A DNA stretch of 64,000 nt from Bacillus tuaregi (GCF_900104575.1 NZ_LT629731.1:2925805-2989804), one strand, 5' to 3'. Positions 1 to 9,828 are shown, numbered from the stretch's first letter. The notes: generated from the sequence alone by a model not told the origin. Made by a program: numbers and translations.

Positions 1-1953
1 TGAAAGGAGATCCTTTAATTTTAGTTTTAACTTTTCTTCAAAGATTGGGAATAGGATTTCCACTCTTTTTTCCATATTTCTTGTCATCATATCTGCAGAC
101 GATAAATAAATTTTTTCTTCACCATTATGAAAGAAGTAATATATTCTACTATGCTCTAAAAACCTTCCGACAATGCTGATGACCCTGATATTTTCACTAA
201 CCTTTTCAATTCCAGGCTTCAGACAACAGATTCCACGGATGATTAAATCGATTTTAACCCCTGCACAAGATGCCTCATACAATTTGATAATAATCTTTTT
301 ATCTGTTAATGAATTCATTTTCGCAATAATATGACCATTGTTAAATTTCTTGTGATAGTCTATTTCTTGATCAATAAGTTTTATAAATTCGCCTCTAATA
401 TTATGGGGCGCGACAACCAAATGATGGTAAACGGGTTTTTGTGTATATCCGCTTAAATAGTTAAAAAAATTCGTTGCATCAATGCCAAATTTCCTTTTAG
501 TTGTGATATAGCCAAAATCCGTATATATCTTTGCTGTTTGATCGTTATAATTACCTGTACCAAGATGAATAAATCGCTCAATCATGCCATTTTTTCTTCG
601 AACAACCATTGTAATCTTACTGTGTGTTTTTAAATGAGTCATTCCATAAATGACATGACATCCAGCTTTCTCCAGTTCCTTTGCCCACTGTACATTATTT
701 TCCTCATCAAATCTCGCCTTTAATTCAACTAATACAGTTACCTGCTTGCCATTTTCTGCTGCCCGCTTTAATGCTTCAATGACAGGTGAATCTCCACTCA
801 CTCTATACAGTGTCTGTTTTATAGCCAATACGTTCGGGTCATCTGCAGCCTCTGAAACAAAATCAAGAATTGGCTGAAACGATTCATAAGGGTGATGTAG
901 CAACATATCGTGATCCAAAGCATTTTGAAAAATATCTTTGCTACTATCAATTTCTAAAGAAGGAACTGGAATAAACGGTTCATAGATGAGGTCATCCCTC
1001 CGTGAAGCAAATACTTTATAAAAGGAGAACAAAAATGTTTTGTCCAATGGTCCTGATATATAATAGACATCCTCTTCTTCAATTTCAAGTTCATTGAGTA
1101 AATAGGCTAATATTTGTTCATCTAGATGTTCTTCCTTTATCTCTAAGCGGACTGCTGCACCCCATTTGCGTTTTTTCAATTCTTTTTCAATAACCTGAAG
1201 TAAGTCTCTAGCCCCTTCTTCATGAATTTCTAAATCGGCATTTCGCGTTATTCTAAATTGTGTCACAGAGAGAATTTGATAACCATTAAACAGCTTTGAG
1301 ATAAAATAACAAATAATTTCTTCAAGTAGAACAAAACAAGTTGTCCCATCAATAAATGGTACTTCAATAAAACGCTCTAACAAGGATGGAACCTGTACAA
1401 TCGCTAGCTGCTGTTTATTAACCTGTTCAGTCATATTTTCAATTTCAATAGAAACTGCGATATTAATACTTTTATTTAATAGCATTGGAAAAGGACGATA
1501 GGCGTCTACAGCCATGGGTGTTAAAACAGGAAAGATTTGCTCATCAAAATAAAGCTCTAGATATTTTTTTTGCGCTGCCGTTAATTCATCTACCTTTAAT
1601 AAATGAATATTTTCTGCTTTTAACTCATCGAGAATTTGTTGTTGAAATGTCTGATCTTGTAGTTTTACTAGGTTATGGGCCCGTTCTGAAATTTTTTCCA
1701 GCTGCTGCTTAGGAGTCATACCAGCCTTATTTTCTGGTTTCATAAATCCCACTTTTACTTGATCCTTTAACCCTGCGACCCGAACCATAAAAAATTCATC
1801 CAAATTAGAACTGAATATGGCAGAAAATTTTATTCTCTCCAATAATGGATTTCTCTTATCTAGAACTTCTTGCAGCACACGCTCATTAAAAGCAAGCCAG
1901 CTGATTTCCCTGTTATTATAATTTGATGGATGATTAAAATGACTGTTATCCAA
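1..1953 (-). CDS. ppk: Polyphosphate kinase 1 (3' end cut by window edge)
   Basis: Reversibly transfers the gamma phosphate of ATP to inorganic polyphosphate; cytoplasmic or membrane-associated. 651 codons are visible, so only about 40-70 C-terminal residues should be missing compared with the usual 690-720. The N-terminus reads [16 protein letters not shown] followed by [20 protein letters not shown], the PPK N-domain signature. The phosphorylated histidine lies in LLHHPYESF, and the second conserved histidine region is [12 protein letters not shown]. The visible C-terminal part has [14 protein letters not shown] and [14 protein letters not shown]. The start is a TTG at 1953, chosen because an AAAGGTG ribosome site sits 8 bases upstream. 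It follows ppx on the same strand with a gap of about 118 bases, so the two probably form a ppx-ppk unit for polyphosphate turnover. B. subtilis 168 lacks this gene as far as I recall. Confidence 0.95.
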   Translation of the reverse strand, partial: MDNSHFNHPSNYNNREISWLAFNERVLQEVLDKRNPLLERIKFSAIFSSNLDEFFMVRVAGLKDQVKVGFMKPENKAGMTPKQQLEKISERAHNLVKLQDQTFQQQILDELKAENIHLLKVDELTAAQKKYLELYFDEQIFPVLTPMAVDAYRPFPMLLNKSINIAVSIEIENMTEQVNKQQLAIVQVPSLLERFIEVPFIDGTTCFVLLEEIICYFISKLFNGYQILSVTQFRITRNADLEIHEEGARDLLQVIEKELKKRKWGAAVRLEIKEEHLDEQILAYLLNELEIEEEDVYYISGPLDKTFLFSFYKVFASRRDDLIYEPFIPVPSLEIDSSKDIFQNALDHDMLLHHPYESFQPILDFVSEAADDPNVLAIKQTLYRVSGDSPVIEALKRAAENGKQVTVLVELKARFDEENNVQWAKELEKAGCHVIYGMTHLKTHSKITMVVRRKNGMIERFIHLGTGNYNDQTAKIYTDFGYITTKRKFGIDATNFFNYLSGYTQKPVYHHLVVAPHNIRGEFIKLIDQEIDYHKKFNNGHIIAKMNSLTDKKIIIKLYEASCAGVKIDLIIRGICCLKPGIEKVSENIRVISIVGRFLEHSRIYYFFHNGEEKIYLSSADMMTRNMEKRVEILFPIFEEKLKLKLKDLLS

Positions 1954-2071
1954 TTAACCCACACCTTTTTTGCAATATTCTACATATATAATATATCAAA
2001 AAAATACTAACTTTTTGTTACATTATTGAAAATAAAGTTTTACTAGGAACAGGACTAAACCTTTATCAAGC

Positions 2072-3607
2072 TTATTTATTCTGAAAAAACTTCAGCGTTA
2101 TTGTTTTTTCAAGCGCCTTTTCTAATTGGCGGATATGTTTTTCCGTTTCATACTGCTCCACAAACGGATTGCCCTTACAACTAATGACTAATTCAAATGT
2201 GTCAGCCGTACGTTTCTTAAGATGCATTTCCTCAACGATTCCTCGTTTCGAAGCATCTAATGCACAAGCCAGCTTAGCAATCGCACCTGCTAAGCGTATT
2301 TCTTCCATTTCCGTTTTCGTAAACCATTCCGTAAATGGAAGGTAGTATTGCTTTAATAATGTTTTATTTTTATACGAAGCAATATATGCTAGCTTCAAAC
2401 GATCTTTATGTAAAAGCCCGTTAATTGATTGGTTAGCTAATAAATAAAAGGTATGCTGGCTACTTGAATCATCATCGATATATTGCCCAAGGTAATAGAG
2501 CTGCGCTCCTTTGTTAACGAAATTTCTTAAGGCAGCTTGGTTGTCAGAATGATAATCGGTGCCTATTTCGTCAAGTAAGCTCTCTGCCAGCCTAGCACGA
2601 TGACGGGCATGTTTTATATCGACATCATAATCAATCAATAATTCCACCACACTGTCATGAATGATTTGATTAGTCGTCAATACTTCTTCACTCATCTCAT
2701 TAGCACTCATTGAAATTCCATCTCTTAATCCCTTTTTGCTGAACATGAATGAATAGGACTGACTATATTCACATAGTCCGACAAACACTTCAAGTGCAGG
2801 AACGATGATATCCGCCCGATCCTTTGAAAGTCCCTCTACCCTTTCACGCTGTTCTATCGTAAGCTGGGCAAGATACATTTGGATTTTCTGTAAATCTGAA
2901 TAGCACATCACATACTGATGAATCCCAGCAAGGGGATATTTCTTGAAATTTTGATCAATTTGGGCAATATTTCTAGCACTGCCACCAATTGCAATAACTG
3001 GAACCTGTAGATTTTTTAACCATGGCAGCTGTGCAAAAGAGGCTTGAATGAAATCAGCCAGATTTTTTCTTTCTTGACTGGTAATGGGATCGTTATGGAT
3101 GAATTGTTTTTTCAAAGAAACAACACCAAACGGAAAACTATGGTAATGGATTAATTTCCTGTCTTGAAAAAAAGTAATCTCTGTACTTCCGCCCCCCATA
3201 TCTATCGTGATTCCTGTATCTATTGGAGTAGAACGCGAAACAGCATAAAAACCAAAATATGCCTCCTCTGTTTCAGATAAAACCTTCATATCAAAGCCAG
3301 TTTGCTCTTTCACAAGCACTTGGATTTCCCTCTGATTTTTTGCTTGCCTCACTGTGGCAGTTGCTACACAATGGATTTCTATAACCTGATGAAAATGAAG
3401 AATCTCTTTAAAGCCTTGCAGTATATTTATTAAAAGGTTGATTCCTTCCTTTTGTAATTCATATTCCGGATTCAGGTATTGATTAAGTCTCGCAACTGTT
3501 TTTATATTTTCCTCTTCCTTATAGCTCCCACCTTGACCTTTTGAATAGATAACAAGCCGAATGGTATTGGACCCAATGTCAATCACTGCCCATTTTTTTT
3601 TCAGCAT
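2072..3607 (-). CDS. ppx: Exopolyphosphatase, Ppx/GppA family
   Basis: Hydrolyses terminal phosphates from polyphosphate (or pppGpp in GppA relatives). The 511-residue protein begins MLKKKWAVIDIGSNTIRLVI, the phosphate-1 motif of the sugar-kinase/Hsp70/actin fold. It has the second phosphate loop TIDMGGGSTEITFF around residue 140 and AIGGSARNIAQ around 220. A long C-terminal half carries the HD-like helical region found in long Ppx proteins. An in-frame ATG at 3685 exists, but ATG 3607 has AAAGGAG seven bases upstream and starts right at the conserved domain. It lies directly before ppk on the same strand. Whether it acts on polyP or pppGpp cannot be read from sequence; the ppk neighbour favours polyP. 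Confidence 0.92.
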   Translation of the reverse strand: MLKKKWAVIDIGSNTIRLVIYSKGQGGSYKEEENIKTVARLNQYLNPEYELQKEGINLLINILQGFKEILHFHQVIEIHCVATATVRQAKNQREIQVLVKEQTGFDMKVLSETEEAYFGFYAVSRSTPIDTGITIDMGGGSTEITFFQDRKLIHYHSFPFGVVSLKKQFIHNDPITSQERKNLADFIQASFAQLPWLKNLQVPVIAIGGSARNIAQIDQNFKKYPLAGIHQYVMCYSDLQKIQMYLAQLTIEQRERVEGLSKDRADIIVPALEVFVGLCEYSQSYSFMFSKKGLRDGISMSANEMSEEVLTTNQIIHDSVVELLIDYDVDIKHARHRARLAESLLDEIGTDYHSDNQAALRNFVNKGAQLYYLGQYIDDDSSSQHTFYLLANQSINGLLHKDRLKLAYIASYKNKTLLKQYYLPFTEWFTKTEMEEIRLAGAIAKLACALDASKRGIVEEMHLKKRTADTFELVISCKGNPFVEQYETEKHIRQLEKALEKTITLKFFQNK

Positions 3608-3770
3608 CCCTATTCTCCTTTCTTTAAATCCTGTTTCTGAATTCATACGCCTTTTCATCCATATATGTATAATAAACATAATCATGATAATTCTTAAAGA
3701 AAAAAGTCACTTTTGCTCGTTTGCTTCATAAGTATAACCATAACCCAAAATGGGCCGGGAGGAGTAAGCG

Positions 3771-4265
3771 ATGCATCACATAGTAAAAAGGGGAGAAACT
3801 TTAGCTTCTATTTCAAAGGACTATCGTGTCTCCATTGCAGAAATCTTAAGAGCCAACCCTCATATTACTAATCAGAATATGATTTATATAAGTCAAGCCA
3901 TCCAAATTCCTGGTTTGCCCAATCCAGAAAGCATTCCCTATCGGATTGTGATTTCCAGAAAAAACAAAACGTTACAGCTCTTTTTGAATAACAATCTAAT
4001 CAAATCATATCCAATTGCAATTGGGAAAATGCTGACACAAACTCCGGTTGGTTCATTTGTCATAGTAAACCGTCAGCCTAATCCAGGGGGTCCATTTGGA
4101 GTCTTGTGGCTTAGCCTTTCAAAAGCAGGCTACGGCATCCACGGTACAAATAACCCCGCTTCCATTGGTCAGGCCGTATCTCAGGGCTGTGTTCGCATGC
4201 ATAACCATGATGTACTTGATCTTGCCAAACAAGTACCTAATGGCACTACTGTGATGATTCATTAG
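3771..4265 (+). CDS. ykuD: LysM-L,D-transpeptidase, YkuD type
   Basis: Makes 3-3 cross-links or otherwise modifies peptidoglycan, classically in spore walls. The 164-residue protein has one LysM domain at residues 2-47 ([20 protein letters not shown]) and a YkuD catalytic domain from about 55 to the end. The active-site block reads [20 protein letters not shown], with the catalytic Cys in SQGCVRMH; most relatives have SHG or SRG here. There is no signal peptide, as in B. subtilis YkuD, which is found in the spore coat. Start ATG has GGGAGGAG six bases upstream. It is divergent from ppx and upstream of ykyB. Confidence 0.93.
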   Translation: MHHIVKRGETLASISKDYRVSIAEILRANPHITNQNMIYISQAIQIPGLPNPESIPYRIVISRKNKTLQLFLNNNLIKSYPIAIGKMLTQTPVGSFVIVNRQPNPGGPFGVLWLSLSKAGYGIHGTNNPASIGQAVSQGCVRMHNHDVLDLAKQVPNGTTVMIH

Positions 4266-4447
4266 AAATCAAGCCGTTTTTATCTATCCATTTCTGTATA
4301 TTAAGCATAATTTTTCGAGAATTTATTTTCTTTTATGGTTAAAAGGGGTATAATAGACCATAATCACATAAATTCATTTTTCTTGACAATATAAAAAACT
4401 TATTAACTAGCTGCTCATTCCCAAAAAATTGGAAAGGAGACATCACA

Positions 4448-4921
4448 TTGTCCACAAATAGGGATTTCTCATCAGAACCTCAATTAAATCCAACAATTAA
4501 AAACCTCGCACAAGCGATCTTCATTATAAATCGTCATGCTAAGACTGCCCCAAACCCAAAATTTTTATATAAACTTAAATATACTGCACTACACAAGCTG
4601 ATTAAAGAAGGTAAAGCCAAGAAAGTCGGCCTACATTTTTCAAATAATCCAAAATATAGCCAGCAGCAATCAGATGTCTTGATAGCCTGTGAAAATTATA
4701 CCTTTCACTTACCTCCGTCAAAGAGTGATTTTACCGAACTCCCTCACCTAGGGAAGTTGGACAAACAGGTTAGGAACCCAAAAGCCTCCCTTTCCTTAAC
4801 GCAGGCAAAAAAAATTCTATGCTCTTACACTGGTTTAAAAGAAAATGAGCATCAGACCGTTCCGGCAAGAAAAAAATATAACAAACCGATTTTTAAAAAG
4901 CTTGGAGAAAGTTATTTTTAA
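4448..4921 (+). CDS. ykyB: YkyB-like protein of unknown function
   Basis: 157 residues, close to the length of B. subtilis YkyB, which I recognise from the central NLAQAIFIINRHAKTA segment and the basic LHKLIKEGKAKKVGLHFS stretch. No enzyme motif, membrane span or signal peptide is visible, and the function of the family is unknown to me. It starts with TTG at 4448, supported by GGAAAGGAGA directly upstream; there is no nearby ATG. In B. subtilis ykyB also lies beside ykuD and cheV, so its identity rests on both sequence and context. A strong hairpin terminator follows and is shared with the convergent cheV. Confidence 0.85.
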   Translation: MSTNRDFSSEPQLNPTIKNLAQAIFIINRHAKTAPNPKFLYKLKYTALHKLIKEGKAKKVGLHFSNNPKYSQQQSDVLIACENYTFHLPPSKSDFTELPHLGKLDKQVRNPKASLSLTQAKKILCSYTGLKENEHQTVPARKKYNKPIFKKLGESYF

Positions 4922-4932
4922 ACATTACTACA

Positions 4933-4967
4933 AAAAAACTTCCACTACTAACGAATGGAAGTTTTTT
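4933..4967. terminator. Bidirectional terminator between ykyB and cheV
   Basis: A perfect 12-bp stem (AAAAAACTTCCA with TGGAAGTTTTTT) around an 11-base loop, with A and T runs on both sides, placed between two convergent genes. Confidence 0.9.
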
Positions 4968-4973
4968 CTTTTC

Positions 4974-5879
4974 TTACAAGGCAAATTGATCGATTAGGAG
5001 GACTAATTCTGCAATTTCTGGTTTGCTGACTTGGGCATCGGCTCCAACAATTTGTCCTTTATGGCGCAGATCGTCCGTAATGAGTGAAGAAAAAATAATG
5101 ACAGGTAGCTTCGATAAGTCACTATGTTCCTTAACCTTTTTCGTTAAATGATGACCATCCATTTGCGGCATTTCAATATCAGTAATAACGAGTTGAACCT
5201 CCCTTTCAATTGCTTTGCCGCTTTTCACAATACTTTCTAAATAAGCATAAGCATCCCTACCATTTTCAAAGAACTCAATGGAGTAGTAACCAGCTTCCTC
5301 TAACGTATCCTGGATCAGCTTACGCAGAAGCGGAGAATCCTCAGCAACCACTAAATGCTTGTTGGATCGTTCACGTTCGCCGAGCTTCTTCAATCTTTGT
5401 AAATTGATTCCAGTATTCGGATTAATCTCCACGACAATTTTCTCGAAATCTAAGAGAAGAATCATCTCTCCATATAGCTTGATCACGCCGATAATTTGAC
5501 TTTCAGCGCCTTGATACATTTCCGAAGGCTTTTCAATTTGATCCCAGGAAATACGATGAATTTGCGATACACTGTGAACATGGAATACAATCTTCTGCTG
5601 ATTAAATTCTGTAACAATAAATTTATCCTTTTCCGGTGTATCCGAAGGCGAAAATCCAATTGCTTTTGCTACATCAACAACAGGCAGAACCTCTCCCCTT
5701 AATTCGATAATCCCTTGAACATGCGGATGTGCATGCGGTACTTGCGTAACAGGTACCGGATTAATAATTTCTCTTACTTTTATCACGTTAATCCCAAATT
5801 TATTTGGCCCAATTCCAAATTCAACAATTTCCAGTTCATTTGTACCACTTTCGAGTAAAATCCCTTTATTTTTTTCCAT
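4974..5879 (-). CDS. cheV: Chemotaxis coupling protein CheV
   Basis: Couples chemoreceptors to the CheA kinase and takes part in adaptation through its own receiver domain. The 301-residue protein has an N-terminal CheW-like domain (about 12-160: FGINVIKVREIINPVPVTQV, GIIELRGEVLPVVD) and a C-terminal response-regulator receiver (about 175-301). The receiver has the acidic pair VVAEDSP, the phospho-acceptor Asp in LVITDIEMPQMDG and the conserved Lys in VSKPE. The reading frame opens at a GTG at 5900, but ATG 5879 is preferred because AGGTAGG lies 9 bases before it and the protein then aligns with B. subtilis CheV. It is transcribed alone and ends at a terminator shared with ykyB. Confidence 0.95.
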   Translation of the reverse strand: MEKNKGILLESGTNELEIVEFGIGPNKFGINVIKVREIINPVPVTQVPHAHPHVQGIIELRGEVLPVVDVAKAIGFSPSDTPEKDKFIVTEFNQQKIVFHVHSVSQIHRISWDQIEKPSEMYQGAESQIIGVIKLYGEMILLLDFEKIVVEINPNTGINLQRLKKLGERERSNKHLVVAEDSPLLRKLIQDTLEEAGYYSIEFFENGRDAYAYLESIVKSGKAIEREVQLVITDIEMPQMDGHHLTKKVKEHSDLSKLPVIIFSSLITDDLRHKGQIVGADAQVSKPEIAELVLLIDQFAL

Positions 5880-5975
5880 TGCTGTCAACCTACCTATCAC
5901 ATTTTATTGAATTGATTATCTTAACTATAACATGCCCTTAAGTTATATTTGGATAATTTTTAGTGCTTTTTTCAC

Positions 5976-6012
5976 AAAAAAATACATCTGATCGACTTCA
6001 GATGTATTTTTG
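5976..6012 (-). terminator. Terminator downstream of the RDD gene
   Basis: Stem of 14 bp (AAAAATACATCTGA with TCAGATGTATTTTT) and a 6-base loop, 16 bases after the stop of the RDD gene on the minus strand. Confidence 0.88.
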
Positions 6013-6027
6013 TCAAACAATCAGATA

Positions 6028-6558
6028 TTATTTTTTTACAACAATGGTTCCTGCAATTAAATCATGAAGACCCTGTTTTTTCTCAGTAAGGCCAACCATG
6101 ATATAGCCGATGAAAAGGATCCCGGATAGAAAGGACATCGCCAAATATCTTCCGAGTCCACGCCAAAATGAAATCCGCTCTCCTCTAAGATTTGTTACCT
6201 TTAGCCCAAGCATCTTCTTTCCAATAGTGGCCTGCCACTTTGATGCATGTAACCCAGCAAAATAGGCTACAGCAACACATATGCTCACTATCGATGTTAC
6301 AAAAATGGAGCCTAAATAGGTAGCTAAAAAGGATAGCGCTTCGTCATCTGTCATCGCTGTATCCATATATTCCGGATCAGCCATAATTAAATACGTGATA
6401 TCAGAAGTTCCAAAGAAAAATACCAAGATAAGAATCGAAATGATACTCAATGGAATGCCAACAATAATGGAATCAATTAAATAGGCTGCTAGACGAAGCC
6501 AAAATCCTCCGTATTCCTTGTTTTCTTCATAAGAATAGACTTCATTAGTTGTCTCCAT
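6028..6558 (-). CDS. RDD-family membrane protein
   Basis: 176 residues with an RDD domain: GFWLRLAAYLIDSIIVGIPL near the N-terminus (the R...D pattern), two or three hydrophobic spans (about 24-52, 82-103, 140-158) and the typical ending KKQGLHDLIAGTIVVKK. The KMLGLKVTNLRGERISFWRG segment is also characteristic. RDD proteins are inner-membrane proteins, some proposed to be ion transporters, but no substrate can be read here. The ribosome site is an uninterrupted run of seven G five bases from the ATG, next to an A8 run; such a tract may be prone to slippage. It is divergent from patA. Confidence 0.85.
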   Translation of the reverse strand: METTNEVYSYEENKEYGGFWLRLAAYLIDSIIVGIPLSIISILILVFFFGTSDITYLIMADPEYMDTAMTDDEALSFLATYLGSIFVTSIVSICVAVAYFAGLHASKWQATIGKKMLGLKVTNLRGERISFWRGLGRYLAMSFLSGILFIGYIMVGLTEKKQGLHDLIAGTIVVKK

Positions 6559-6828
6559 CTATTCCCCCCCTTTTTTTTACTAGTTTGTTAACTAGACCTC
6601 ATACGCTAGAGAAAAATGGGCCATGATTCCAGCTCTATCGCTAACCATATGCCCTTTCTCTATCTTCTATAACCAATTAGTCCATTTCATTATAACATTT
6701 AATTCAATTCACGCTTTCCATTGTCTAACATTTGTTAAGCTTTCTAAGAATGGCTTAGTTTTCATTCTGCACTATTTAATCTAAGCTTCAATTAAGTTAC
6801 AATAAATTTAAGTTTAGGAGGTAAAACA

Positions 6829-7983
6829 GTGGAACATTTAATTAATAAGAAAGTAAAAGAGATTGAAATTTCTGGTATTCGAAAGTTCTTCAACATGGTG
6901 GCCGGAACAGAAGGAATGATTTCATTAACCATTGGCCAGCCTGATTTTCCTACCCCTCACCATGTAAAGGAGGCTGGGAAAAAAGCGATTGATGAGGACT
7001 TTACTACCTATACTCATAATGCAGGCGATATTGAGCTTCGGAAGGCTGCTAGTCAATATATGAAAGAAAAGTATCATTTAGATTACAAGGCAGACTCGGA
7101 AGTAATTGTCACAGCAGGTGCAAGCGAAGCGATTGATATTACCTTTCGTACAATACTAGATGAAGCAACTGAAGTAATTATTCCAGGACCAGTCTACCCA
7201 GGCTATGAACCAATCATTAAGCTTTGTGGTGCAAAGCCAATATACGTAGATATTAGAAAAAACGGCTTTCGTTTTACAGCAGAAGTAATAGAATCCTACA
7301 TAACCGATCAAACGAGATGTATTGTTCTGCCATATCCATCTAATCCAACCGGGGTTAGCTTAAGCAAACAAGAATTAATGAAGATAGCAGACCTGATTGC
7401 AGATAAAGATATATTTTTGTTAGCTGATGAAATCTACAGTGAACTCGTATATGACCAGCCCCATGTATCCATTGCCAGTTTTTCACGAGATAAAACGATT
7501 GTCATTAATGGATTATCGAAATCACACTCTATGACTGGATGGAGAATCGGCCTATTATTCGCACCGGAAAATATTGCTAAACACATCCTAAAGGTACATC
7601 AATACAATGTTACTTGCGCAACTTCAATCTCTCAAAAGGCCGCACTAACAGCCTTAACAGATGGTAAAAATGATGCCTTGCCAATGAAAGAGGCTTATCT
7701 GGAGCGGAGAAATTATGTTTATGAACGCTTACGCGAAATGGGACTTGAAGTACAAAAGCCTGACGGCGCCTTTTATTTTTTCGTCAAGCTTCCAACTGAA
7801 AAGGTTTCTTCTTTTGATTTCTGTCTTCAGCTAGTTAAGGAGGAAAAAGTGGCCGTTGTACCTGGCAGTGCTTTTTCCAGCTATGGAGAAGGATATTTCA
7901 GACTATCCTTTGCTTGTTCCATGCAAACACTTGAAGAGGGGTTAAACAGAATCGAGAACTTCATTAAAAAAATGCAGGCATAA
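6829..7983 (+). CDS. patA: PLP-dependent aminotransferase PatA
   Basis: Class I/II fold-type I aminotransferase, in B. subtilis annotated as N-acetyl-L,L-diaminopimelate (or aromatic) aminotransferase of lysine biosynthesis. 384 residues. The PLP-binding lysine is in INGLSKSHSMTGWRIG, the substrate-carboxylate arginine in YFRLSFACS near the C-terminus, and the YPSNPTGVSLS and LADEIYSELVYD motifs contact the cofactor. The start is GTG 6829, with AGGAGG seven bases upstream. The stop codon sits in the loop of the transcription terminator that follows. Neighbours cheV and ykyB match the B. subtilis order. Confidence 0.92.
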   Translation: MEHLINKKVKEIEISGIRKFFNMVAGTEGMISLTIGQPDFPTPHHVKEAGKKAIDEDFTTYTHNAGDIELRKAASQYMKEKYHLDYKADSEVIVTAGASEAIDITFRTILDEATEVIIPGPVYPGYEPIIKLCGAKPIYVDIRKNGFRFTAEVIESYITDQTRCIVLPYPSNPTGVSLSKQELMKIADLIADKDIFLLADEIYSELVYDQPHVSIASFSRDKTIVINGLSKSHSMTGWRIGLLFAPENIAKHILKVHQYNVTCATSISQKAALTALTDGKNDALPMKEAYLERRNYVYERLREMGLEVQKPDGAFYFFVKLPTEKVSSFDFCLQLVKEEKVAVVPGSAFSSYGEGYFRLSFACSMQTLEEGLNRIENFIKKMQA

Positions 7984-7998
7984 TGCCTGCACTTTTTT
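7973..7998 (+). terminator. patA terminator containing the stop codon
   Basis: TGCAGGCA-TAA-TGCCTGCA followed by CTTTTTT. The TAA loop (7981-7983) is the patA stop codon, so coding sequence forms the left arm. Confidence 0.92.
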
Positions 7999-8019
7999 AC
8001 CTCAGATAAATCCAGATTT

Positions 8020-8202
8020 TTACAAACCGCCTTTATATTTACCCTGATTTTTTGAAGCTTTTTCCTTTTTCGCTTTATCTTTATGAATCTTATTTGTATC
8101 AGTACTGCCAAATTCATGAGCAAATTCCTGGTTTAAGACCGCTGAATCAAAGCCCTTTTTATTTTTTTGCTGTGGATCATTTTTCTTATTTCGTTTTGCC
8201 AT
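8020..8202 (-). CDS. Small basic protein, possible spore protein
   Basis: 60 residues, very rich in Lys, Asn and Gln (MAKRNKKNDPQQKNKKGFDS...), without hydrophobic spans. The middle contains NQEFAHEFG, reminiscent of the EFA.E blocks in gamma-type small acid-soluble spore proteins and of the tiny gene at 28476-28637, which also begins MAKR and contains an EF..EF pair. ATG 8202 is supported by AAGGAGG eight bases upstream; an upstream in-frame start at 8223 would lie before this site. I do not recognise a named family. A role in the spore is inferred from composition only. Confidence 0.7.
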   Translation of the reverse strand: MAKRNKKNDPQQKNKKGFDSAVLNQEFAHEFGSTDTNKIHKDKAKKEKASKNQGKYKGGL

Positions 8203-8264
8203 TATCATTCCTCCTTGTATCATACAGAATTAGTGTGATACGGAGGGATTTTCTTTATGCAAAT

Positions 8265-9143
8265 TTAATCCTGCCAATATTTATAAAGGGCTTGTGTTCC
8301 ACTATCTTCCTCACCACGCTGCGCAAGTGAGTCATACATACTTTTCGCTAAAGATAGTCCGGGAGTCTCCATTCCCATTGCATCAGCTTCTGCCAGTGCT
8401 ATTTTCATATCTTTTATGAAATGCTTAATGTAAAAGCCAGGCATAAAATTGCCGTTAATCATCCTTGGTGCCAAATTTGACAGAGACCAGCTTCCCGCCG
8501 CTCCGAAAGAAATACTGGTTAACACCTTTTCCGGATTTAGACCGGCCTTTTCGGCATAAACCATCGCTTCACAGACCCCTATCATATTTGTGGCAATCGC
8601 TATTTGATTACACATCTTTGTATGCTGCCCAGCACCTGCTTTTCCTTGATAGACAATATTAGAACCTAGAAGCTTGAAAAGCGGTTCTAATTCGTCGTAC
8701 ACATCTCTGTCTCCACCAACCATGATAGAGAGCCTTGCTTCTTTTGCACCTACATCTCCTCCGGATACAGGAGCATCGACAGCAAAGAGCTCCCTTTCCT
8801 TTGCCGCTTGGTATATTTGCTCTGCTAATGTTGGTGTAGACGTGGTCATATCAATGACATATGTATGAGGTTTTGCATGAGCAACAATTCCGTCTTCCCC
8901 TAAATAAACCTCTTCTACATCCTTTGGATAACCTACAATGGTAAAAACAACGTTGGCCCTTTCAGCTATTTCCTTTGGTGATGAGGCCCACGCAGCTCCA
9001 TTTTCTATCAATTCAGTTGCCTTATCCCTTGTTCGATTATAAACGATAACAGGGTATCCAGCCTTTAACAGATGTCCTGCCATACTTCTTCCCATTACCC
9101 CTGTACCAATAAATCCAATTCGTGTATTTTCTGGTGTCAGCAT
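8265..9143 (-). CDS. ykwC: NAD(P)-dependent beta-hydroxyacid dehydrogenase, YkwC type
   Basis: Oxidoreductase of the 3-hydroxyisobutyrate / 6-phosphogluconate dehydrogenase-like family; the substrate of YkwC is not known to me. 292 residues. It has the N-terminal Rossmann loop IGFIGTGVMGRSMA, the substrate-binding block VDAPVSGGDVGAKEARL around residue 120, the catalytic-lysine region GAGQHTKMCNQIAIA around 170, and FYIKHFIKDMKIAL in the helical C-domain. ATG 9143 is chosen over an in-frame ATG at 9161 because GGAGAG lies six bases before it. Transcribed alone. Confidence 0.9.
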   Translation of the reverse strand: MLTPENTRIGFIGTGVMGRSMAGHLLKAGYPVIVYNRTRDKATELIENGAAWASSPKEIAERANVVFTIVGYPKDVEEVYLGEDGIVAHAKPHTYVIDMTTSTPTLAEQIYQAAKERELFAVDAPVSGGDVGAKEARLSIMVGGDRDVYDELEPLFKLLGSNIVYQGKAGAGQHTKMCNQIAIATNMIGVCEAMVYAEKAGLNPEKVLTSISFGAAGSWSLSNLAPRMINGNFMPGFYIKHFIKDMKIALAEADAMGMETPGLSLAKSMYDSLAQRGEEDSGTQALYKYWQD

Positions 9144-9257
9144 TCTATTCTCTCCTTCCATTCAAACCCTATATCTATTGTATCATCGCTGCTTTCAGGA
9201 AAGGAATAGTTCTTATTCTTAGAAGGACCATTTCCACTTGTAGAAGTGAAAATAAAG

Positions 9258-9716
9258 TTATAGTTGGGTAGCAAAACGAGTTAAAAAGGTTTGTGCGATA
9301 ACTTTATCTTTACTGATGATTTCAACAGAGATTGCCTTTTGATCTGTAATCATTTTTTCTATATCAAAGACGTGTAAATCCATCATCAACGGCATTGGTT
9401 CCATATAGATAAAGGATTCTTTACTTTCTGATACATTTAAGGCTTTTCCAGCAAATACTTCCTTTGAACCGTATAAAATTTCCTTTTGACCTAGCGCCGC
9501 TGCCAGCTGTTCATCGTGAATACTCACTTTTACTCTATACATTGTTTCATCTGTAAATACCTTTTCATTAATTTTAAAACGAAACTGGAGCTCGTTTTTG
9601 TTTGTTAATAATACCTCAGCATGACGATTCAGAATGGAGGGCTCATGCTTGACAGAGCAGCCAGCTGCTAAAAGATAAAAGCCAATAAGTAAGATGGAAT
9701 ACATTTTTTTGCACAC
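9258..9716 (-). CDS. Predicted lipoprotein of unknown function
   Basis: 152 residues starting with a lipoprotein signal peptide (basic MCKKMY, hydrophobic SILLIGFYLLAAG, lipobox LAAGC with Cys about residue 20), so it should be anchored to the outer face of the membrane. The remainder is a soluble, probably beta-rich domain with no motif I recognise. The start is GTG 9716 with GGGAGTGA five bases upstream; the ATG four codons later has no good ribosome site. It lies between ykwC and ptsI on the same strand, but the ptsI terminator separates it from ptsHI only on the downstream side, so it probably has its own transcript. Confidence 0.75.
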   Translation of the reverse strand: MCKKMYSILLIGFYLLAAGCSVKHEPSILNRHAEVLLTNKNELQFRFKINEKVFTDETMYRVKVSIHDEQLAAALGQKEILYGSKEVFAGKALNVSESKESFIYMEPMPLMMDLHVFDIEKMITDQKAISVEIISKDKVIAQTFLTRFATQL

Positions 9717-9781
9717 CTAAATCACTCCCTATTACCACCATAACCCAAAGACTTAGAGACTAAACCCTCTTAATGAAGAAA

Positions 9782-9809
9782 AAACCGGCTGGAAGTACCA
9801 GCCGGTTGG
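9782..9809 (-). terminator. ptsHI terminator
   Basis: 10-bp GC-rich stem AACCGGCTGG/CCAGCCGGTT with a 5-base loop and a T run on the minus strand, 22 bases after the ptsI stop. Confidence 0.92.
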
Positions 9810-9828
9810 TGTATTCGTAATAAAAGGA

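Noticed and set aside
1485-1712. 75-codon frame on the plus strand opposite ppk
   Set aside because: Antisense shadow of a conserved coding region without a ribosome site.
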